Shown: piece after piece, positions 19,138 through 28,900 of the stretch
How the letters are laid out: each line of letters begins with the position of its first letter
Position numbering within the stretch: position 1 is the first letter of the stretch
NCBI GenBank assembly: GCA_946413245.1
Contig: CAMKJS010000001.1
Coordinates: forward strand, 1-64,000
Source of the DNA: an uncultured Clostridia bacterium
Lineage (GTDB): Bacteria; Bacillota; Clostridia; Christensenellales; Aristaeellaceae
Reading direction: 5' to 3'
DNA: 64,000 nt
Notes under the pieces: model-generated
What the model saw: the letters and a program-made list of their open reading frames with translations, nothing else
Told to the model about the DNA's origin: nothing
Database searches by the model: none
Position numbers and translations under genes: made by a program

Positions 19138-20628
19138 TCAGGCCAGGCAGTCCCGGTAGGCCGCCAGCGCGCCTTCTTCCCGGATCTTTTTCAGAATCCG
19201 GACAGCCGCCGCCTCAAACCCGGGGACTTCCGTCAGATCCTGCCCCCACATTTCCGTGTTGGTCATCACGGCGTGGATCAGTTCCTCCGGACTGTCATTC
19301 CGGTGATTCCAGTAGAACTCCAGCACCCACCGGTCGTCACTCACCGTGTATGTGGTTCCCTTCGGCGCCCGGCAGACCAGCCCCTTGTCCGTCAGCTCCT
19401 GAATATCATTGCTGTAGAACGCGACGTAGGCAGCGAAGCTGGTGGTGAGGCATTTGGGCAGTTCTCCCTTTTCTGCTACGTAATCCAGGAAGGTGGGCAT
19501 GTTCCGGGCCCGCCACTTGCTGGTGGAATTCAGACTGATGCTCATCAGCTCGTGATTGACGAAGGGATTGTTGAAACGGTCCTGCACCGCCCGGGCAAAA
19601 TCTTCCAGATCCTTCTTGTCCAGCGGCAGGGTGGGAATCACTTCTTCATACAGCATCCTGTTCATGTATCCCCGCACCGTATCGTCGTGCATGCAGTCGC
19701 GGACGATATCGAAGCCCGCCAGATACGCGCCCAGGACAAATCCGGTGTGCGCGCCGTTCAGGATGCGGACCTTCCTCTTCTTATAGGGGGTTACATCCGG
19801 CACCACGATCACCGGCACGCCGGCTTTCTTGAAGGGCAGCCGGTCCTCCAGGCCGTCCGGGCCTTCGATGACCCAGATGCCGAACACTTCGCCCACGTCC
19901 GTCAGCGGATCGTCATAGCCGTTCTTCTCCGCCAGGGCTTTGACTTCTTCGGGATTCCGGATCCGGCCGGGAACGATCCGGTCCACGAGGGTGGAGCAGA
20001 AAACGTTGTCTTCGTTCACCCAGCGGCGGAATTCATCCTCCAGCTTCCAGTCGTCAATATACTGATTCACACAGCGGAGCAGTTCCTTGCCGTTGTTGTC
20101 GATCAGCTCGCAACTCAGCATGATAATGCCGGGCTTGCCGGCCTTCCAGCGCTCGTACAGCACCCGGGTCAGCTTCGCCGGAAAACTGATGGGCGGAGTC
20201 TGGTCAAAGGTGCTCTCCGTATCGTGCACGATTCCCGCCTCGGTGGTGTTCGACACGATGATCTCCAGATCGTCGCTGCGGGCGAATTCCAGGACCTTAT
20301 CCCAGTCCGTGTAGGGATTGATGCACCGGCTTACGGCGGAAATGACCCGCTTGTCGTCCACCTTCACCCCGTTCTCGCTTCCCCGGAGATACAGCGTATA
20401 AAGCCCTTCCTGCTGATTGATCAGATCCGTGAGACCCTGGGCGATGGGCTGCACCAGAACGACCTTGCCGTTATAGCCGGCTTTTTCATTCGCGATATCG
20501 ATAAAACAATCGACAAAGGCACGGAGGAAGTTGCCCTCCCCGAACTGCATGACTTTTTCCACGCCTTTTTCCAGGACGTATCCATCATATCCGGATTCTT
20601 TCAGAACTTTGTAATTTAAGGCTGCCAT
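19138..20628 (-). CDS. uxaB: Tagaturonate reductase
   Basis: VLEKGVEKVMQFGEGNFLRAFVDCFIDIANEK...VRILNGAHTG, mannitol dehydrogenase/UxaB family. Confidence 0.9.
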   Translation of the reverse strand: MAALNYKVLKESGYDGYVLEKGVEKVMQFGEGNFLRAFVDCFIDIANEKAGYNGKVVLVQPIAQGLTDLINQQEGLYTLYLRGSENGVKVDDKRVISAVSRCINPYTDWDKVLEFARSDDLEIIVSNTTEAGIVHDTESTFDQTPPISFPAKLTRVLYERWKAGKPGIIMLSCELIDNNGKELLRCVNQYIDDWKLEDEFRRWVNEDNVFCSTLVDRIVPGRIRNPEEVKALAEKNGYDDPLTDVGEVFGIWVIEGPDGLEDRLPFKKAGVPVIVVPDVTPYKKRKVRILNGAHTGFVLGAYLAGFDIVRDCMHDDTVRGYMNRMLYEEVIPTLPLDKKDLEDFARAVQDRFNNPFVNHELMSISLNSTSKWRARNMPTFLDYVAEKGELPKCLTTSFAAYVAFYSNDIQELTDKGLVCRAPKGTTYTVSDDRWVLEFYWNHRNDSPEELIHAVMTNTEMWGQDLTEVPGFEAAAVRILKKIREEGALAAYRDCLA

Positions 20629-20679
20629 TGCGCTTTTCCTCCTCCTGTTTCTGCCTGTTCGGCAATTCTGACAAAATGA

Positions 20680-20708
20680 AGTATACAATACATGACGACT
20701 AATGTCAA
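20680..20708 (-). promoter_or_regulatory. uxaB-uxaA promoter
   Basis: Minus strand TTGACA-N17-TATACT. Confidence 0.85.
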
Positions 20709-20785
20709 TATTTTCTGAAAAATATCCATATATATCTCTTTTTTACCAATTCTGGGAAGAAAATTAATTTTTTACACATCCCGTA

Positions 20786-20814
20786 TTGACTTTTGTTGTA
20801 TACATCAGTATAAT
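20786..20814 (+). promoter_or_regulatory. gntR promoter
   Basis: TTGACT-N17-TATAAT. Confidence 0.85.
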
Positions 20815-20877
20815 CATTCCTGAAACCGATGCCATGAATCGGCTTCCAGCAGGATCCTGGAAGGGAGGGAACCGCAC

Positions 20878-21549
20878 GTGAGTGAAAACGCCCCATTGAA
20901 GCAGGTCGCCTATGAAACGCTGAAGCGTAAAATCATTACGTGTGAGATCATGCCCGGTTCCCTGCTGACGGAGGATATGCTCTGCGAGGAGCTGAACGCC
21001 AGCCGCACACCGGTGCGGGACGCCGTCAGCCGCCTGGAACAGGAGAATCTTGTATCCATCAAACCGAAGAAAGGCATCAAAGTGAACCGGGTTTCCATGA
21101 ACAGTATCCGGGAGCTGTTCGAGGTGCGCCGGATGCTGGAGCCGGAAGTGGTGCTCCGGTACGGGAACCGGATTCCGGACGAGGAATACGCGCAGTATAT
21201 GCGCCAGTTTGAGCGCCAGGATCTGACCGCCCAGGAGCAGTTTGACCTGGACCACGCGTTTCATCAGATCTTTATTACGGCCAGCAACAACCGGTATTAC
21301 AAGTCAGTTTACGCGATGATCGAGGATCAGGTGCACCGGTACCGGATTCTGACATCAGAAGAGGCACGGCTTGGGGATACACAGCAGGAGCATTACGAAA
21401 TCGCCGCCGACTGCATCCGGGGAGAATGGGATCTGGCTTCCGCCGCCATGCTCCGGCATATCGAGAATTCCAAGCTGGCCATCGTGGACTATGTCATGAA
21501 GACCAACCGGAATGCCCGGAACGTCTTTGAGGAAGACGAGGACGACTGA
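20878..21549 (+). CDS. GntR family regulator, FCD subfamily
   Basis: GntR wHTH (MLCEELNASRTPVRDAVSRLEQENLV) plus all-alpha FCD domain; GTG start after GGGAGGG. Confidence 0.9.
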   Translation: MSENAPLKQVAYETLKRKIITCEIMPGSLLTEDMLCEELNASRTPVRDAVSRLEQENLVSIKPKKGIKVNRVSMNSIRELFEVRRMLEPEVVLRYGNRIPDEEYAQYMRQFERQDLTAQEQFDLDHAFHQIFITASNNRYYKSVYAMIEDQVHRYRILTSEEARLGDTQQEHYEIAADCIRGEWDLASAAMLRHIENSKLAIVDYVMKTNRNARNVFEEDEDD

Positions 21550-21612
21550 GACGGTTTTTCCGTTCGCGGCTTCGCGGGCGGATGATCAATTATTCTGAAA
21601 GGACGGCTGCTT

Positions 21613-22629
21613 ATGAAGGCAATTACCATCGTTTCCCCTTCTGTCGTTGAAATCCGCGAGATTGACAAACCGGTTCCCGGAAAAGACGAAGCGCTTCTGC
21701 GCCCGCTGTTCGGCGGGATCTGCGGCAGCGATCTGAATTCCTACCGCGGGACAAATGCTTATCTGACCTATCCCCGGATCCCGGGCCATGAGTTCTCCGC
21801 TGAAATCGTGGAGATCGGCGAAAACGACCGGGGGTTCAAGGCCGGAGATATCGTTACCGCCAATCCCTACTTCAATTGCGGAAAATGCTATTCCTGCCGG
21901 AAAGGACTGGTCAACGCCTGCATGTCCAACCAGACCATGGGCGTTCAGCGGGAAGGCGGCTTCTCCGAATATATGGTGATGCCCGTTTCCCGCCTGATTG
22001 ACGGCAAGGGCCTGGATCCGAAAACGCTGGCGCTGATCGAGCCGTTCTGCATCGGATACCACGGTATTCAGCGCGCCGGCGTGAAAGAAGGGGATAAGGT
22101 GCTGGTCGTCGGCGCCGGAACCATCGGCGTACTGGCGGCCATCGCGGCGAAATCCCGCGGGGCGAAGGTCTGGATCTGCGATGTCGCGCCGAAAAAGCTG
22201 GAATATGCCATGAATTTCGGCCTGGACGGCATGATTCTCAACGACGGTCCGGAGAACTTCGACAAGGCCTGGAAGGAAATCACCGATCAGAACGGCTTCG
22301 ACGTAACCGTGGAATGCGTCGGGCTGCCCTCCACGCTGCAGAACTGCCTGGACGCCGCCTGCTTCGGCGGACGCGTGGCGGTCATCGGCGTGGGCAAGCA
22401 CAACATCGATCTGGACTTTACGATTATCCAGAAGAAGGAGCTGAACATCTTCGGCTCCCGGAACGCGCTGACCCGTGACTTTGAGGAGCTGATCGACACC
22501 GTGAAAAATCAGGGCCTGAAGCTGGACGGCGTCGTGACCAACGTATATCCCTTCGAAAAAGCGGCGCAGGCCTTCGAGGATTTCCATCAGAATGCCGGCA
22601 GCATGCTGAAGGTCATGATCGAGTTCTGA
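21613..22629 (+). CDS. Zinc-dependent alcohol dehydrogenase, likely L-galactonate/L-gulonate 5-dehydrogenase type
   Basis: GHEFSAEIVEIG, CGKCYSCRKGLVNAC, VVGAGTIGVLAA; context with uxaA/uxaB. Confidence 0.85.
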   Translation: MKAITIVSPSVVEIREIDKPVPGKDEALLRPLFGGICGSDLNSYRGTNAYLTYPRIPGHEFSAEIVEIGENDRGFKAGDIVTANPYFNCGKCYSCRKGLVNACMSNQTMGVQREGGFSEYMVMPVSRLIDGKGLDPKTLALIEPFCIGYHGIQRAGVKEGDKVLVVGAGTIGVLAAIAAKSRGAKVWICDVAPKKLEYAMNFGLDGMILNDGPENFDKAWKEITDQNGFDVTVECVGLPSTLQNCLDAACFGGRVAVIGVGKHNIDLDFTIIQKKELNIFGSRNALTRDFEELIDTVKNQGLKLDGVVTNVYPFEKAAQAFEDFHQNAGSMLKVMIEF

Positions 22630-22714
22630 TCATCTGCTTACGGTTTGAATGCCGGAGTTTTCGCCGGCTTCAGCATAGGTACTCATTTATCATTATTGAA
22701 GGAGGTATCCCCGT

Positions 22715-23701
22715 ATGAAAAAGGTATTTGCCATTCTCCTTTCCCTGGCCCTGGTTCTTTCCCTGGCCGCCGCGTCTGCTGACGAAGTGCTGCAGATCGG
22801 CTTCGAAAACTCCCTGTCTGAGCCCGTCGGCGAAGGCCTGCAGAAGTGGCAGGAACTGCTGGCGGAGCGCAATGTCGGCCTGACGATCGAACTGTTCCCG
22901 GACTCTCAGCTGGGCAACAAGAATGACCTGATCGACCAGATGCTTCTGGGCGAGCCCATCATGACCCTGGCGGACGGCGCTTTCTTCGCCGACTACGGCG
23001 TGAAAGACATGGGCATCGTCTTCGGACCCTTCCTGTTCAACGGCTGGGACGAATGCTGGAAGCTGATTGAATCCGACTGGTGGAAGACCCAGACCGACGC
23101 GCTGGAAGCGCTGGGCCTGAAGCTCGTCGCCGCCAACTGGGCTTATGGCGCCCGGCATACCCTGACCACCAAGCCCGTCCATCAGGCGAGCGACCTGGAA
23201 GGCCTCATGATCCGCGTTCCCACCAACCAGATTCAGACCAAAGGCTTCGAAGTTCTCGGCGCGACCCCGGTAGGCATGGCGCTGGGCGATGTGTATACCG
23301 CGCTGCAGCAGGGAACGATCGACGGCGGTGAAAACCCCCTGTCCACCCTGTACGGCCGGAAGCATCATGAAGTTGCCAAGTACCTGATCCTGGACGGCCA
23401 CGTCCTGAACTTCACCAACTGGGTTTGCTCCGCCGACTGGTTCAACAGCCTGACCGAAGAGCAGCAGACGGCCCTGATTGAGACCGGCAAGGAAGCCGGC
23501 GTCTACAACAACGAGAAGCAGGCTGCCGCGGATGAATACTACCGCGGACTGATGGAAGCTGAAGGCGTCACCGTGTACGAGCCCACCGAAGAAGATCTGG
23601 AAACCTTCCGTGAGCGTGCCAAGAAGTTCTACGAGCTCGGCTCCACCTTCGGCTGGTCCGACGGCCTGTATGAGACCGTATTGGCTGCCATGGGCAAGTA
23701 A
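22715..23701 (+). CDS. TRAP transporter substrate-binding protein, DctP family
   Basis: Signal peptide MKKVFAILLSLALVLSLAAASA; ...VPTNQIQTKGFEVLGATPVGMALGDVYTALQQGTIDGGENP. Confidence 0.93.
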   Translation: MKKVFAILLSLALVLSLAAASADEVLQIGFENSLSEPVGEGLQKWQELLAERNVGLTIELFPDSQLGNKNDLIDQMLLGEPIMTLADGAFFADYGVKDMGIVFGPFLFNGWDECWKLIESDWWKTQTDALEALGLKLVAANWAYGARHTLTTKPVHQASDLEGLMIRVPTNQIQTKGFEVLGATPVGMALGDVYTALQQGTIDGGENPLSTLYGRKHHEVAKYLILDGHVLNFTNWVCSADWFNSLTEEQQTALIETGKEAGVYNNEKQAAADEYYRGLMEAEGVTVYEPTEEDLETFRERAKKFYELGSTFGWSDGLYETVLAAMGK

Positions 23702-23781
23702 TCACAGGCTTTGTTCCTTCATCCGGGCGGAAGACGTTCCATCTTCCGCCCTTACCTCATCAGAAACAGAGGTGACGACCC

Positions 23782-24321
23782 TTGAAAGAGAAAAAATGGG
23801 TGAAGATTCTTTGCAATCTTGACCTCTTTCTGGCAAGCATCGCGCTGATCATCCTGACGCTGGTGACCTTTACCGCCGTGATTGCACGGTATGTGCTGAA
23901 AGCGCCTCTGCTGTGGCAGGAGGAAGCGCAGGCGTTCTGCCAGGTGTGGATGATTTTCCTCGGCGCCAGCGTGGCTTTCCGCCAGGGGAGTATCGTGGCG
24001 ATCGAAATGTTCGTCGATTCGCTTCCGGAAAACCGGAAAAAGATCATGGAATACGTGATCGACGTTATCGTTATCTTCACGCTGACCTTCCTGATGGTGA
24101 AGTGCCAGCAGTATATTACCCAGGTTTTCGGCAAGACACACCGCGGCACCGCCATCCTCGGCATTCCGTACGAACTGATCTACGGAATCTCTCCCTACGG
24201 CTGCGGACTGATGATCATCAGTTATCTGCTGTCCAAGTATCTGCCGTCCTTCGTGGAACGCTATGATATCCGGATCGCGCCTCCGGCTGATCCCGATCTG
24301 ACGGAGGTGACTGCCAAATGA
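23782..24321 (+). CDS. TRAP transporter small permease, DctQ family
   Basis: Four-TM protein with WQEEAQAFCQVWMIFLGASVAFRQGSI. Confidence 0.9.
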   Translation: MKEKKWVKILCNLDLFLASIALIILTLVTFTAVIARYVLKAPLLWQEEAQAFCQVWMIFLGASVAFRQGSIVAIEMFVDSLPENRKKIMEYVIDVIVIFTLTFLMVKCQQYITQVFGKTHRGTAILGIPYELIYGISPYGCGLMIISYLLSKYLPSFVERYDIRIAPPADPDLTEVTAK

Positions 24322-25787
24322 CCCTTGAACTGATTCTGGGCATTGTCGGCGCAGCCGGTATGTTTGCGCTGCTGCGCTTCGTCATGAAGAAGCCCTGGGC
24401 TTTTTCGATCATCGCGGCTGCCGCTGTTCTCCTCGCGGTGAATATCAACTGGATTAAGCCCGCGCTGGAAAGCGTCGGCACCGCGCTGGGCACCAATGTG
24501 GTGCTGGGAATTTCCGCGGTCCTGATGCTGGTGCTTCTGTTCATGAAGGTACCGGTTTTTGTGGCCGTCTTCGGCGCCTCCGCGATTTACTTCCTCTTCT
24601 GCCCGGGGATCAACCAGATCATTTTCGGACAGAAGGCCGTCACCGGAACGGAAAGCTCCTCCCTGCTGGCCATCCCGTTCTTTGTGTGCGCGGGCGTGTT
24701 CATGAACTATTCCGGCGTAACCACCCGGATCATGAACTTCTGCTCCGCCATTACCGGGCGCCTTCCGGGCGGCCTCGCGCAGGTGAACGTGCTACTGTCC
24801 ACCCTCATGGGCGGCCTTTCCGGATCGAACCTGGCTGACGCCGCCATGGAAGCGAAAATGCTGGTGCCTGAAATGGAGAAGAAGGGATTCTCAAAGGAGT
24901 TCTCTTCTGTCGTTACCGCGGCTTCCGCCATGATCACGCCGCTGATTCCTCCGGGAATCGCCATGATCCTGTACGGCTGCATCGCGAACGTCTCCATCGG
25001 CAAGCTGTTCACCTCAGGCATCGCGGTCGGCGGAACCCTGTGCATCGCCATGATGATCCTGGTGCACTTCATCTCCAAGAAGCGCGGGTATGTTCCGATC
25101 CGGACCAAGCGCATGTCCGGCAAGGAATTCTGGGGGACTCTGCGTCCCGCGCTGCTGCCCCTGTGCCTCCCGATCATCATCATCGGCGGGATCCGGCTGG
25201 GAATTTTCTCCGCGACAGAAGCCGGCGCCGTCGCGATTCTCTACGCGGTCGTGCTCGGATTTGCCTATAAGGAGCTGACCTTCAAATCCATTATTCAGGC
25301 CTGCAAGGAAACGGTGACCACCACGGCCGGCATCATGCTGATCGTTTCCGCGGCGTCCGTTTTCAGCTGGGTGCTGACCAAGGAAAAGATTCCGCAGCAG
25401 CTGACCGACTTTATCGTCAGCGTATGCCCGAACAAATACGTATTCCTGATTGCTGTGAACATTCTGGTGCTGCTGGCCGGCATGTTCATCGAAGGTAACG
25501 CAACCATGATCGTGCTGGTTCCGCTGCTGGCGCCCGTCGCGGCCCAGTTCGGCATCAACGAGATCCAGTTCGCCATGATCTACATTTTCAACAATGCGAT
25601 CGGCGCGCTGTCTCCGCCCATGGGAACCCTGATGTTCGTGACCTGCTCCGTCACCGGCTGCAAAACCAAGCCGTTTATCAAGGAAGCAGTGCCGTTCTAC
25701 ATCCTTCTGCTGATCGTGCTGCTGCTGTTCACCTTCGTTCCTCCGGTTACCACCGGAATCGTGCAGCTGATCTACGGATCGGTCTGA
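24318..25787 (+). CDS. TRAP transporter large permease, DctM family
   Basis: GGLSGSNLADAAMEAKMLVPEMEKKGF...PLIPPGIAMILYG. Confidence 0.93.
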   Translation: MTLELILGIVGAAGMFALLRFVMKKPWAFSIIAAAAVLLAVNINWIKPALESVGTALGTNVVLGISAVLMLVLLFMKVPVFVAVFGASAIYFLFCPGINQIIFGQKAVTGTESSSLLAIPFFVCAGVFMNYSGVTTRIMNFCSAITGRLPGGLAQVNVLLSTLMGGLSGSNLADAAMEAKMLVPEMEKKGFSKEFSSVVTAASAMITPLIPPGIAMILYGCIANVSIGKLFTSGIAVGGTLCIAMMILVHFISKKRGYVPIRTKRMSGKEFWGTLRPALLPLCLPIIIIGGIRLGIFSATEAGAVAILYAVVLGFAYKELTFKSIIQACKETVTTTAGIMLIVSAASVFSWVLTKEKIPQQLTDFIVSVCPNKYVFLIAVNILVLLAGMFIEGNATMIVLVPLLAPVAAQFGINEIQFAMIYIFNNAIGALSPPMGTLMFVTCSVTGCKTKPFIKEAVPFYILLLIVLLLFTFVPPVTTGIVQLIYGSV

Positions 25788-25820
25788 GTTCAGTTTTCAA
25801 ACGAATAGAAGCCAAAAGAG

Positions 25821-25864
25821 GGGACGGTTCTCCTGCCGCAGAAATGTGTCAGGAGAACCGTCCC
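25821..25864. repeat. REP-like extragenic palindrome
   Basis: GGGACGGTTCTCCTG-N14-CAGGAGAACCGTCCC; loop AAATGTG is complementary to downstream CACATTT. Confidence 0.8.
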
Positions 25865-25875
25865 TTTGTCACATT

Positions 25876-25903
25876 TTGAAAAGAAGACGGAATGTGGTAT
25901 AAT
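25876..25903 (+). promoter_or_regulatory. dnaE promoter
   Basis: TTGAAA-N16-TATAAT with upstream TG dinucleotide. Confidence 0.7.
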
Positions 25904-25937
25904 CCGGAGCGAAGCTGAGGAAAGGGACAGGAGCGGT

Positions 25938-28900
25938 ATGAGTTTTACGCATTTGCATCTGCACACGGAATACAGCCTGCTGGACGGCGCCTGCCGAATC
26001 AGCCGCCTGGTGGGGCGGCTGAAGGAGCTGGGCATGGATTCCTGCGCCATTACCGACCACGGGGTGCTGTACGGTGTGGTGGACTTCTATACCGCCATGA
26101 AGGACGCGGGAATCAAGCCGATTATCGGCATGGAAGCCTACGTCGCCCGGGACCGGAAGGACAGGAGCCCCGCCGGCAAGGAAAACAGCCACCTGATTCT
26201 GCTGTGCGAGAACAATACGGGATACCAGAACCTGATGTACCTGTCCAGCGAGGCTTTCCTGACGGGATATTATTACCGCCCGCGGATGGACTATGATCTG
26301 ATCCGGGAGCACCACGAGGGGCTGATTGCCCTGAGCGCCTGCCTGTCCGGGGATCTGCCGAAGATGCTGCTGAACGGGCAGGACGAGAGCGCCCGGAAGT
26401 ATGTGCGGGACATGCAGGACATTTTCGGAAAGGATCATTTCTATATCGAGCTGATGGATCACCGGCTGCCGGATGAAAAGACCGTGCTGCCGCGGCTGAT
26501 TTCCCTGGCCCGGGAGATGGACGTACCGCTGGTGGCCACCAACGACTGCCACTATCTGGAGAAGAAGGACGCCCCCGCCCAGGAGGTGCTGATGTGCATC
26601 CAGACCGGGAAGACGCTGGAGGACGACCAGCGGATGCGCATGGAGACCGACGAGCTGTACGTCAAAAGCGAACAGGAAATGCGGGAGCTGTTCAAATACG
26701 TTCCCGACGCGGTGGACCGGACGGCGGAGATCGCGCAGCGGTGCAACGTGGAATTTGAGTTCGGCGTGATCCGGCTGCCGCATTATCCGGTGCCGGAGGG
26801 AGAAACCGCGGAGGGCATGCTGCGTCGGCTGTGCAACGAGGGCATGGCGAAGCTGTATCCGGACGCCAAAGCCGGGGATCCGCCGTACGATCGGCTGGAA
26901 TACGAGCTGCGGACCATCGCGGGGATGGGATACGTGGATTATTTTCTGATCGTATGGGACTTCATCCACTATGCCAAATCCAACGGCATCATGGTAGGCC
27001 CCGGGCGGGGAAGCGGCGCGGGCTCCATCGTGGCGTATTCCCTGGGCATCACGATGCTGGATCCGCTGAAATATCAGCTGCTGTTCGAACGCTTCCTGAA
27101 CCCGGAACGTGTGTCCATGCCGGATATCGACGTGGACTTCTGCTACGAACGGCGGCAGGAAGTGATCGACTACGTCGCCCGGAAATACGGGGCGGACCAC
27201 GTGAGCCAGATCATCACCTTCGGCACCATGGCCGCCAAGGGCGTGGTGCGGGACGTGGGCCGGGTGCTGGGCATGAGTTACCAGGAGACGGACGCGGTGG
27301 CCAAGGCGATTCCTTTCGACCTGGGAATGACGCTGCAGAAGGCGCTTCAAATTTCCCCGATGCTGCGGCAGATGGCGGAGGATCAGCCCCGGGTGCAGGA
27401 ACTGCTGGAAACGGCCATGACGCTGGAAGGGATGCCGAGGCATGCCTCCACCCATGCGGCAGGGGTTCTGATCACCGGGAAGCCCGTGATGGAATATGTG
27501 CCGCTGCAGCGGAACGACGAGGTCATCACCACCCAGTATCCCATGGGAACCATCGAGCGGCTGGGTCTGCTGAAGATGGACTTCCTGGGGCTGCGGACGC
27601 TGACGGTGATCCGGGATACGCTGGATATGATGCGGGAGATCGGGGTGGACATGAAGCCCGAGGATATCCCGCTGGACGATCCGGACGTATACGACATGAT
27701 CTGCAGGGGAGATACGGACGGCGTGTTCCAGATGGAAGGCGCGGGGATGACGGGGTTCCTGACCAACATGAAGCCCAGCTGCTTTGAGGACATCATCGCG
27801 GCAATCTCCCTGTACCGCCCGGGGCCGATGGATTCCATTCCGCGCTATATTGCCGGAAAGGTCAACCCGGCCAGCGTGGAATACACGACGGAGAAGCTGC
27901 GGCCTATCCTGGACGTGACCTACGGGTGCATGGTGTACCAGGAACAGGTGATGCAGATCGTGCGCGATCTGGCGGGATACAGCTACGGCCGCAGCGATCT
28001 GGTACGCCGGGCCATGGCGAAGAAAAAGAAGAGCGTGATGGACGCGGAGCGGAAGGCTTTCGTCTACGGCGTGACAGACGAAAACGGTAACGTGACTGTG
28101 CCGGGCTGCATCCGCAACGGCGTGCCGGAAGACGTGGCCAACAAAATATATGATGAAATGATCTCCTTCGCCAGCTACGCCTTCAACAAATCCCACGCCG
28201 CGGCCTACGGTGTGGTGGCCATGCAGACAGCCTGGCTGAAGCGCTATTATCCGGTGCAGTTTATGGCGGCCATGCTGAACAGCGTCTACGGCAACACGGG
28301 AAAGATCGCGGGATATATCCAGTACTGCCGGGGGCGGGGGATTCAGGTGCTGCCGCCGGACGTGAACCGGAGCCGCTGGAAGTTTACCGTATGCCCGGAC
28401 GCGGAGGGGAAACCCGCGATTCTGTTCGGTATGGGCGCCGTGAAGAGCGTGGGGGAGAACGCTGTGTGCGAGATCGTGCGGGAGCGGGAAGCCGGAGGCC
28501 CTTACCGGGACATCTTCGACTTCTGCCGCCGCGTGGACGGCACGGAATGCAGCAAACGGGTGACAGAAAGCCTGATCAAGGCCGGGGCTTTTGACCTGCT
28601 GGGCGCCAACCGGCCGCAGATGCTGGCGGTATACGAGAGCGCGACGGACGCCAGCCAGAGCTCCCGGAAACGGAACGTGACCGGACAGGTGAGCTTATTC
28701 GACATGTTCAGCGGTACCGGGGAGGAACCGCTGTTCCAGGAGGAAGCCCGGCTGCCGGATCTGCCGGACTGTCCGGCCCGGATCAAGCTGCTGATGGAAA
28801 AGGAAGCGGCGGGCGTATACATGACCGGGCATCCGCTGGACGAATACCGGGAGGCGCTGAAGGGACTGACCTTTACCACCGCGCAGCTGGAAAATCCGGA

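Noticed and set aside
25869-28196. 775-aa minus-strand ORF
   Set aside because: Shadow of dnaE; His/Gln/Arg-rich and no domain
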